Assembly: GCA_017412605.1 (NCBI GenBank)
Contig: JAFPWY010000013.1
Coordinates: 124,001 to 188,000 of the forward strand
Direction of reading: 5' to 3'
Length of the DNA stretch: 64,000 nucleotides
Source: Fibrobacter sp.
GTDB lineage: Bacteria; Fibrobacterota; Fibrobacteria; Fibrobacterales; Fibrobacteraceae
The translations under genes and the position numbers were made by a program. How positions within the stretch are numbered: the first letter of the stretch is position 1; every line of letters starts with the position of its first letter. Of the stretch, positions 51,077-61,407 are shown in pieces. The notes below the pieces were generated by a model, which saw only the letters and a list, made by a program, of their open reading frames with translations, had not been told where the DNA came from and ran no database searches.

Positions 51077-52456
51077 ATGAAAGCAGGAATAGTTTTTGCT
51101 TCTATTTTTTCGTTTGCGGTGAGTTCCTTTGCGGTCACGAGCCAGTTCCGTGGCGTCAACTGGGCCGACAAACGCGATAACTTCGTCTCCGATGTGTTGG
51201 TGCTTTCGGGGCTGAGCCAGTCGTACGACTACGAGTCGGCTTCTGTGGTGGCGGAACGCGTCATCGGGCAGTTCCAGGAAGTGCTGGGCACGAACAGCGT
51301 GAGAATCCCGGTGAACGAGCCGACGGTGCTTAGGCACCTTGCCGCCTATTCGGGCGTTCTGGACGTAGCGCTGAAGCGTGGCCGCCTGTTGATGGCTTAC
51401 TGGGGCCCTGCGCAGCCGGCTCCTCCTAAAGACATGAACGACTGGTGGAAAATGTGGGCGACGCTTGTCGAGAAGTACGGCAAGCATCCGAACGCTTACT
51501 TTGAAATCTTCAACGAGCCGCACATGTACAGTAAGGAGGAACTCCGCGAAATATATGCGACGTGGCTTGAAAAGTTCCCGGACGTGCCGCGCGACCATAT
51601 TCTGCTCGACGGTTCGGGCCTTGCCTGGAACGTTCCCGACATTGCCGATGACCCGCGTTTCGAGGGCTGCCTTTTTGCCGTGCACGAATACACCTTCTGG
51701 AACATGAGCATCACGACCGAGGACGGCTGGAAAGGAAGCTTCAAGGGGAAGGTGGGCAAGTATGTCGACCGTACGGTCTGTACGGAATGGGGCGGCGCGA
51801 TGAGCCCCGGCGAAAAGAACGGCGTGCATTACGACTACATGGATTACAACCAGCCGCCCAACAACTATTTCACGGCCTATATCCGCGGCATGAGCGACCA
51901 GTTGCGCGAATGGGAAATGGGCAGTTTCTACTGGCCGGGCCTCCGCGATGGTGACTGGTACAGCATGACCAAGCGCGTCGGCGAGGGTGCGGAAATCAAG
52001 CTCGAAATCGTGAACCAGTCGGGCGTGGACCGCATGCATCGCGCGTGGGCGGACACCGTGGCGATAGAGCAACCCAAGGATACCACCGTTACCGATACGA
52101 CATCGACGGATACGGTTGTTGCGGATACGAGTGTGAAGGATTCCGCTACTGTTCCTGGTACGGATTCTCTCGTTGTCGCGACTCCCGGCATTGCGCCGGA
52201 TTCGGCCGGAAAGCCTGTTGCATCCCCGGATTCGTCTGCGGATAGCTCGGCGGCTCTCCATGGGAATGTCCGGTGGCAGCGCGTGTCTTCGGAGCCTCTT
52301 CAGGTGTTTAGCATGACAGGGCGCTTCCTCGGCCGCGTGGATTCACGCATCGGCGCTGGTGCGGATATTTCGGCTTTACTGAAAAATGCCGGCTACGCTG
52401 GTGGTGTCTATTTGGTGCGAGGGGGTGGCTTGAATGCCCAAATTCGCGTAAAATGA
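51077..52456 (+). CDS. Secreted GH5-like hydrolase with linker and sorting tail
   Basis: A 459-residue clan-A glycoside hydrolase. Signal peptide about 1-20. The catalytic domain about 21-325 shows Phe-Arg-Gly-Val-Asn-Trp, the acid/base Glu in Phe-Glu-Ile-Phe-Asn-Glu-Pro-His, and the likely nucleophile Glu in Cys-Thr-Glu-Trp-Gly-Gly. A Thr/Asp/Ser-rich linker (about 330-400) leads to the sorting tail (about 405-459; Val-Phe-Ser-Met-Thr-Gly-Arg-Phe-Leu-Gly-Arg). There is no CBM6. The substrate (beta-glucan, mannan or arabinoxylan) cannot be told from motifs. ATG 51077 is chosen for the signal peptide start; the frame opens at 51014. Confidence 0.87.
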   Translation: MKAGIVFASIFSFAVSSFAVTSQFRGVNWADKRDNFVSDVLVLSGLSQSYDYESASVVAERVIGQFQEVLGTNSVRIPVNEPTVLRHLAAYSGVLDVALKRGRLLMAYWGPAQPAPPKDMNDWWKMWATLVEKYGKHPNAYFEIFNEPHMYSKEELREIYATWLEKFPDVPRDHILLDGSGLAWNVPDIADDPRFEGCLFAVHEYTFWNMSITTEDGWKGSFKGKVGKYVDRTVCTEWGGAMSPGEKNGVHYDYMDYNQPPNNYFTAYIRGMSDQLREWEMGSFYWPGLRDGDWYSMTKRVGEGAEIKLEIVNQSGVDRMHRAWADTVAIEQPKDTTVTDTTSTDTVVADTSVKDSATVPGTDSLVVATPGIAPDSAGKPVASPDSSADSSAALHGNVRWQRVSSEPLQVFSMTGRFLGRVDSRIGAGADISALLKNAGYAGGVYLVRGGGLNAQIRVK

Positions 52457-52479
52457 TGGATTTCTGCGTATTCTAATTA

Positions 52480-52495
52480 TTGATAACTTGTCCAT
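52480..52495 (+). promoter_or_regulatory. CAZyme-type box upstream of GH43
   Basis: TTGATAACTTGTCCAT, a strong match to the shared box, 100-115 bases before ATG 52595. Confidence 0.55.
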
Positions 52496-52512
52496 GCGAA
52501 ATGCCTTTTGAA

Positions 52513-52544
52513 TGAAAAAAAGCCCCCTTTTTGGGGGTATTTTT
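52513..52544 (+). terminator. Terminator-like hairpin between the GH43 box and gene
   Basis: CCCCC (52523-52527) and GGGGG (52533-52537) form a stem with flanking A and T runs. It either ends the GH5-like transcript or attenuates GH43. A second small hairpin (CGCC/GGCG) lies just before the GH43 ribosome binding site. Confidence 0.7.
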
Positions 52545-52594
52545 ACAGGGTGGGTTATGAAAATCGCCGCCTAAATGGCGAAAGGGATGTTACA

Positions 52595-54697
52595 ATGAGT
52601 TTTGTAAGATATGCAAAATGGGCTGTTGCCCTTGTTGGATTTGGCCTCTGTACGCAGGCTATGGCCGAAAACCCGATTATCCAGACATACTATTCTCCGG
52701 ACCCGGCTCCTGTCGTCTTTGGCGACACGGTCTGCGTGTACACCGGTAATGACGAAGGTGGCCACTTCTTCACGATGCACGGCTGGCGCGTCTCCTGCAC
52801 CACCGATATGGTGAACTGGACCGACAAGGGGACGCTTATCCTCTCCAACGAAAGTTTTGGTGGCAATGCCAAGAAGAATGGTGACTGGGCTGCTCAAGTC
52901 GTACGTCGCAACGGCAAGTATTACTATTACGTGACTGTGGAATCGACCCGCGGTGGCCGCGCTATCAACGTCGCTGTGGCCGACAAGCCCGAAGGTCCGT
53001 TCAAGGATGCCCGCAACGGTCAGCACCTCGCCGGCCCGAACTGGGACTACATCGATCCGACTGTATGGATCGATGACGACGGACAGGCATGGCTCTACTG
53101 GGGTAACCCGAAGCTCTATTACGCCAAGCTCAAGGAAAATATGATTGAGTTCGACGGCGAAATCAAGGTGTTCGACATGAGCCGCGGATTCTCTCCGAAT
53201 GGCAACTCCGTGTACACCGAAGGCCCGTGGATCCACAAACGCGACGGTAAGTACTACATGCTCTACGCATCGCATGGCACTGGCAACGGCGGCGAAAGAA
53301 TCTCGTATTCCACGAGTGATTCTCCGACGGGTCCATGGACTTGGGGTGGCCTCATCATGGAACCGGGTAACGGTGCTGCGTTTACCAACCACTGCGGTAT
53401 CATCGACTTCAAGGGCCGTAGCTTCTTCTTCTACCACAACCAGAAAAACGTGAGCGGTGGCGGCTACAGCCGTTCTACTGCGATTGAAGAATTTACCTGG
53501 AATGCCGACGGCACGATTCCGACCATCAAGCCGACCGATAATGGCGTGGTCAAGCCTATCAAGAACCTCGACCCGTTCGAGCGCGTGGAAGCCGAGACCA
53601 AGTCTTGGGTGGGCGGCATCAATGTCGATAAACCGCGTGACCCCGAAGGTGGCAATTACACGATTATCAACCATGTGGCGTCGGAAAATGGTGCTGTTTA
53701 CCTCACCAACATGGGTGGCAATTTCTATACGAAGGTCCGTTCTGTGGACATGGGCGATGGTGCCGACAGTATCACCATTTGCACAAAGGGTGATGCAGGC
53801 AAACTCGAACTCCATGCGGGTTCCGAAAAGGGTGCGCTCCTTGCCTCTATCGATGTCCCGTCCAGTTCCAAGTGGGAAGAACATACTTTTGCCTTGACGG
53901 ATGCGGCCGGAGTCGACGACTTGTTCTTTGTCGTGAAGCAGGGCGGTTTTGATTTTGACTACTGGTACATGGTCAGCAATGCGACCGCTGTTCCGCAGAC
54001 TCCCTACAATGATGTCGCGGCTGCGGTGCCGGGCAAGATTGAAGCCGAGAACTACGACGTGGGTGGCCACAACAAGGCCTTCTACGACAACGACCGCGAA
54101 AACCAGGGCGAAGCCTATCGTCAGGATGAAGTCGACATTGTGGCGATTGACGATTCCAAGTGTGGCGAGGCAGCCTGCACAGGCTTTGCCATTGGCTACA
54201 CCAATGAAGGCGAATGGGTAGAGTACACCATCAATGTCGCCGCCGATGCGACGTACAAAATTACTGCAAATGTGGCGACCGCATCTGACGCTTCTGCGAT
54301 GCAGTTGCTCATAGATGACAAGGCAATCACGGAATCCGTGGCTATCGAAAAGATAGACACGGTGTGGACAACGTACAAGGTTGTCGATGTCGGCTCTGTG
54401 GAACTCAAGAAGGGCGAACATGTGCTCAAGTTGCTCATTACGGGCGGCTACCTGAATGTGGACTGGTTGGAATTTACCGACCCGAATGCAGGACCGGCTC
54501 TCAGCATAAAGACTCCGGTTGTGAATGCTGCAAAGACGTCGCACTACGAGGTGTTCTCCGTGTCTGGCAGGCGTCTTGGCCGTGTGAATGTTGCCAGCGG
54601 TACCATCGCGGAATCCCTGAAGATGGCTGGCTACAGGCCTGGAATCTACATGGTGCGTAACGCTTCCGGCGTGCATGTGGTGAACACGGCCAAGTAA
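52595..54697 (+). CDS. Secreted GH43 enzyme with two CBM6-like modules and sorting tail
   Basis: A 700-residue hemicellulase, probably an arabinofuranosidase or xylosidase. Signal peptide about 1-22. The five-blade GH43 propeller about 25-320 has the three catalytic acids: Asp in Tyr-Ser-Pro-Asp-Pro-Ala-Pro, Asp in Tyr-Ile-Asp-Pro-Thr-Val-Trp, and Glu in Thr-Glu-Gly-Pro-Trp. Two beta-sandwich modules follow (about 325-465, ending Asp-Phe-Asp-Tyr-Trp-Tyr, and about 478-630, opening Val-Pro-Gly-Lys-Ile-Glu-Ala-Glu-Asn-Tyr), then the sorting tail (about 645-700). ATG 52595 follows AAAGGGATG. F. succinogenes S85 has a known arabinoxylan arabinofuranohydrolase of this build. Confidence 0.92.
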   Translation: MSFVRYAKWAVALVGFGLCTQAMAENPIIQTYYSPDPAPVVFGDTVCVYTGNDEGGHFFTMHGWRVSCTTDMVNWTDKGTLILSNESFGGNAKKNGDWAAQVVRRNGKYYYYVTVESTRGGRAINVAVADKPEGPFKDARNGQHLAGPNWDYIDPTVWIDDDGQAWLYWGNPKLYYAKLKENMIEFDGEIKVFDMSRGFSPNGNSVYTEGPWIHKRDGKYYMLYASHGTGNGGERISYSTSDSPTGPWTWGGLIMEPGNGAAFTNHCGIIDFKGRSFFFYHNQKNVSGGGYSRSTAIEEFTWNADGTIPTIKPTDNGVVKPIKNLDPFERVEAETKSWVGGINVDKPRDPEGGNYTIINHVASENGAVYLTNMGGNFYTKVRSVDMGDGADSITICTKGDAGKLELHAGSEKGALLASIDVPSSSKWEEHTFALTDAAGVDDLFFVVKQGGFDFDYWYMVSNATAVPQTPYNDVAAAVPGKIEAENYDVGGHNKAFYDNDRENQGEAYRQDEVDIVAIDDSKCGEAACTGFAIGYTNEGEWVEYTINVAADATYKITANVATASDASAMQLLIDDKAITESVAIEKIDTVWTTYKVVDVGSVELKKGEHVLKLLITGGYLNVDWLEFTDPNAGPALSIKTPVVNAAKTSHYEVFSVSGRRLGRVNVASGTIAESLKMAGYRPGIYMVRNASGVHVVNTAK

Positions 54698-54727
54698 AAA
54701 AGAATTCCTATATACACATCCCAAAAG

Positions 54728-54765
54728 TCAGGCGTTCCGGATAATCGGAGCGTCTGATTTCTTAT
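54728..54765 (+). terminator. Terminator after the GH43 gene
   Basis: TCAGGCGTTCCG (54728-54739) pairs with CGGAGCGTCTGA (54746-54757), a 12-base stem with one GU pair, followed by T-rich sequence. Confidence 0.85.
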
Positions 54766-54782
54766 TTTACGCTTTCCTCTTT

Positions 54783-54798
54783 TGGATAAAGTGTCCAC
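54783..54798 (+). promoter_or_regulatory. CAZyme-type box upstream of the GH141-like gene
   Basis: TGGATAAAGTGTCCAC, nearly a perfect palindrome (TGGAT/GTCCA, N5). It lies 79-94 bases before ATG 54877, after the GH43 terminator. It is the box most like the palindrome upstream of TIGR02147 copy 2. Confidence 0.55.
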
Positions 54799-54876
54799 GA
54801 TAACTTGAGCCTGTTCGGTGAAAAAGCACCCTGTTAAAGGTATCTTATAGAAGGGTCCAAAAAAGAGGATGTGACA

Positions 54877-57504
54877 ATGTGTAGAATGTTTGGTTTTGTT
54901 GCTTTTGCAACGTTTTGCTTAGTGGGTGGCTTGGGCTTTGCTCAGGAACAGGCGACATTTTATGTTGCTCCCACAGGCAACGACGCTAATCCGGGAACGG
55001 AAGCGGCTCCCTTCAAGACAATCACCAAGGCGCAGAAGGCCGTTCGCGAAATCAACGGCACCATGACGGGCGATATCGTTGTGTATTTGCGCGAGGGAAC
55101 CTACCAGCTAAACAGCACGGTGAACTTTGACGAACGCGACGGCGGCAAGGACGGCCATTATGTGCGTTACAAAGCCTACAAAGGCGAAATGCCGCTCATT
55201 ACGGGAGGTATGCCGGTTACGGGCTGGACAATTCACGACGAAACGAACAACATCTGGAAGGCCGAAGGCGTCGAAGGTCGATTCCGTCAGCTGTACGTGA
55301 ACGGCAAGAAGGCTGTTCGCGCTTGCTTCCCCAACGCGATTGCTTCAGATGAGAAGGGCGCTGGCACCTTTGATCATGATTTTGTACGCCTTTCGAAGGT
55401 GGACTCTACGGGCCGCGCCTTTGATGTTTCTGCGGAATACATCAAGAATATCAAGAACATTGAGGATGTCGAAATCCATTTGATGATCGCCTGGGCTGAA
55501 AGCATCTTGCGATTGGAAAAGGCTGAGGTGAACGGCGGTACTGCAAAACTCATTCCCAAGGATCCTGAACGCACCAAGCTGTTCCATCGCGCTTATCCTA
55601 TGCTGGGTACTGCCTTTATGAGCGATCCTCCCAAGCAACAGGTTTTCTATCTGGAGAACTCCTACGATTTGATCGATGCACCGGGTGAATGGTATCTGGA
55701 TGAAAAGAATCAAACGCTTTACTACAAGCCCCGTTCCGGCGAAAACATGGGTAGCGCCAATGTGGTTGCTCCCCGCCTCAATACCATGTTCAGCGTTTTA
55801 GGTAAGGATACCAAGAACAAGGTGGGCTATATGAGTTTCGAAGGCCTAACCTTTGCTCATTCCAACTTTACCCGCCCCAGCGAAGAAGGTTTCCTGGATT
55901 TGCAGGCTGCAAACTTCAATGTGGATGTCCTTCCGGATCCTGGCCGCGGAAACTGGGAAAAGTTGAACAGTAACAAGTATTTGCTGTGGCGCCCGGATGC
56001 CGGCTTCCGTGTTGAAAACGCTCACCATTTCTTGGTCAAGAACTGCACCTTTACGCAGATGGCCGCCACCGGTCTTGACTTTGTGTCGGGCACGAACGAC
56101 GACGTAATCGAAGGCAACGTGTTCTACGAAATTGGCGCTGCAGGCATTATGCTTGGCAAGTTCTATCAGGACTCCACGACCGAAATTCATATCGCCTACA
56201 ATCCGAGCGACAAGGAAGAAATCAGTACACGCGACACCATTCGCAATAACCTCGTGACCAACGTGACAAACGAACACCAGGGTGCTGTGGGTATCGGTGC
56301 TGGCTATCCCCGCTATGTGGTGATTGAAAACAACGAAATTTCCTACACTTACTACTCAGGAATTTCCCTTGGGTTTGGCTGGACCAAAGACCAAACGGCC
56401 ATGACCAACAACCATGTCAACAAGAACAATATTCACCACATTTCTCGCCTGCTCTGTGATTCCGGCCCGATTTATACTTTGAGCAACCAGGGCACTGGTA
56501 GCGAAATCAAGGAAAACTACCTCCACGATTACAGTGCCTCCAAGTGGTCGGACTACTGGGTTCTCCCGATTTACCTCGATGAGGGTTCTAGTGGCTTTGT
56601 TGTCGAAAATAACTCTTACAGGAATGCTCCGAGTGGTGTCGGCCGTAATCAAGCGGGCCAGTTTACAGAACGCAACAACGGTGGCTATATCGAGTCTGTT
56701 GCGGCCGCTGCAGGCCTCCAGGGCGAATTCAAGAATCTTGCCGACAAGATTTCGAACATCCCGCTGGCTGATTTCTCGAACCCGGTTCCGCAGGCTCCGT
56801 TCAAGAATGCCTTCGTGTTCCCCGCCTTGGTGCAGGCTGAAGATTACGACGAAGGCGGCCAGGGCGTTTCTTACAGCGATAAGGATATTGCCAACCAGGG
56901 AAATGTCTACCGTGAAGATGGTGTGGATGTTGTCGGGCTGGAATGCTCCGATTCCGCGGCAACTAAGGATTGCAAAGGCTTTGCCGTTGGTTATACGCAG
57001 GCTGGCGAATGGATGGAATACTCCGTGAACGTGCCCGCCGACGCCAAGTACTTTGTCAAGGCGAATGTGGCTACGGCCTCCGAAACGTCTAGCTTCATGT
57101 TGCTGGTGGACAATAATGCTGTTACAGATACCGTTGCGGTCCCGAAAACCGATTCGACTTGGGACGTGTATAAGGAAATCGATGTGGGCACTGTTGAACT
57201 CAAGCAGGGCGAGCATGTTATCCGGCTGCTTATTACTGGCGACTACCTGAACATTGACTGGATCCAGTTCGCGGATTCGGCAAACCAGACTTTGCCGCCA
57301 ACGCAATGGGTTGAAAAGGTGCGGCTTGAGGTGAGCCCGGAAACTGCCTACGACGTATTTGGACTTACCGGCAAGTATTTGGGCCGCGTGGAATTGCGCG
57401 GAGAATCCATCCGCAATGCGCTTTTGCGCGAAGGTTTTGCCCAGGGTATTTACCTTGTTCGTGGTGCAAAACATGCTAAAGCTCTGCGTGTGCAGGTGCG
57501 ATAA
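54877..57504 (+). CDS. Secreted right-handed beta-helix hydrolase (GH141-like) with CBM6 and sorting tail
   Basis: An 875-residue enzyme. Signal peptide about 1-22. A right-handed beta-helix about 25-640 opens with Phe-Tyr-Val-Ala-Pro-Thr-Gly-Asn-Asp-Ala-Asn-Pro-Gly-Thr and has Arg-Gln-Leu-Tyr-Val-Asn-Gly-Lys-Lys-Ala-Val-Arg-Ala, which fits GH141 (fucosidase/xylanase) better than pectate lyases; GH120 is a second possibility. CBM6 about 655-800; sorting tail about 815-875 (Val-Phe-Gly-Leu-Thr-Gly-Lys-Tyr-Leu-Gly-Arg). ATG 54877 is chosen because AGAGGAT lies 7 bases upstream; a GTG at 54871 is in frame. The exact substrate is uncertain. Confidence 0.85.
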   Translation: MCRMFGFVAFATFCLVGGLGFAQEQATFYVAPTGNDANPGTEAAPFKTITKAQKAVREINGTMTGDIVVYLREGTYQLNSTVNFDERDGGKDGHYVRYKAYKGEMPLITGGMPVTGWTIHDETNNIWKAEGVEGRFRQLYVNGKKAVRACFPNAIASDEKGAGTFDHDFVRLSKVDSTGRAFDVSAEYIKNIKNIEDVEIHLMIAWAESILRLEKAEVNGGTAKLIPKDPERTKLFHRAYPMLGTAFMSDPPKQQVFYLENSYDLIDAPGEWYLDEKNQTLYYKPRSGENMGSANVVAPRLNTMFSVLGKDTKNKVGYMSFEGLTFAHSNFTRPSEEGFLDLQAANFNVDVLPDPGRGNWEKLNSNKYLLWRPDAGFRVENAHHFLVKNCTFTQMAATGLDFVSGTNDDVIEGNVFYEIGAAGIMLGKFYQDSTTEIHIAYNPSDKEEISTRDTIRNNLVTNVTNEHQGAVGIGAGYPRYVVIENNEISYTYYSGISLGFGWTKDQTAMTNNHVNKNNIHHISRLLCDSGPIYTLSNQGTGSEIKENYLHDYSASKWSDYWVLPIYLDEGSSGFVVENNSYRNAPSGVGRNQAGQFTERNNGGYIESVAAAAGLQGEFKNLADKISNIPLADFSNPVPQAPFKNAFVFPALVQAEDYDEGGQGVSYSDKDIANQGNVYREDGVDVVGLECSDSAATKDCKGFAVGYTQAGEWMEYSVNVPADAKYFVKANVATASETSSFMLLVDNNAVTDTVAVPKTDSTWDVYKEIDVGTVELKQGEHVIRLLITGDYLNIDWIQFADSANQTLPPTQWVEKVRLEVSPETAYDVFGLTGKYLGRVELRGESIRNALLREGFAQGIYLVRGAKHAKALRVQVR

Positions 57505-57543
57505 AAAAGCTTTTTGTAATCAATTTCTTAACCCTCAAAAAAG

Positions 57544-57568
57544 GGGCGGGACATTGTCCCGCCCTTTT
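57544..57568 (+). terminator. Terminator after the GH141-like gene
   Basis: GGGCGGGAC (57544-57552) pairs with GTCCCGCCC (57556-57564), followed by TTTT. A strong GC-rich stem. Confidence 0.9.
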
Positions 57569-57587
57569 GACAAAAAATCCACACTAG

Positions 57588-57603
57588 TTGCATAATCGTC
57601 TAT
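57588..57603 (+). promoter_or_regulatory. CAZyme-type box upstream of GH2
   Basis: TTGCATAATCGTCTAT, a weaker match to the shared box, 56-71 bases before ATG 57659 and after the strong GH141 terminator. Confidence 0.45.
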
Positions 57604-57632
57604 AAAATACCTCCTAAATGGGGGTATTTTTT
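57604..57632 (+). promoter_or_regulatory. Leader hairpin (attenuator-like) of the GH2 gene
   Basis: AAAATACCTCC (57604-57614) pairs with GGGGGTATTTT (57620-57630), an 11-base stem with one GU pair and a 5-base loop, ending in a T run. Only 26 bases separate it from ATG 57659, too few for a promoter, and the previous gene already has its own terminator. It therefore probably lies in the GH2 leader. Confidence 0.6.
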
Positions 57633-57643
57633 ATAAGGGTTAA

Positions 57644-61189
<3,546 letters not shown>

Positions 61190-61212
61190 AACCTCCTACA
61201 CACCATACCCGA

Positions 61213-61250
61213 GGGCATCTGCGGAAAATATTCGCAGGTGCCCTTTTTTA
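61213..61250 (+). terminator. Terminator after the GH2 gene
   Basis: GGGCATCTGCG (61213-61223) pairs with CGCAGGTGCCC (61233-61243), an 11-base stem with one GU pair, followed by TTTTTT. Confidence 0.92.
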
Positions 61251-61302
61251 CAAATTAACTGAATTTTTGCGCCACCCCGTTGGGTCTACCGATTATCGCT
61301 TA

Positions 61303-61318
61303 TTGATAATTCGTCCAA
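61303..61318 (+). promoter_or_regulatory. CAZyme-type box upstream of GH95
   Basis: TTGATAATTCGTCCAA, a strong match to the shared box, 90-105 bases before ATG 61408. A short inverted repeat AGAAT/ATTCT follows directly, here without a T run. Confidence 0.55.
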
Positions 61319-61407
61319 AAAGAATTGTTTTGCGGCATTCTAGATAGCGGGATAATAAGATATCTTAGGGATATCCGAAAAGCGGGTTCCTTAAATGAGG
61401 AGGATGT

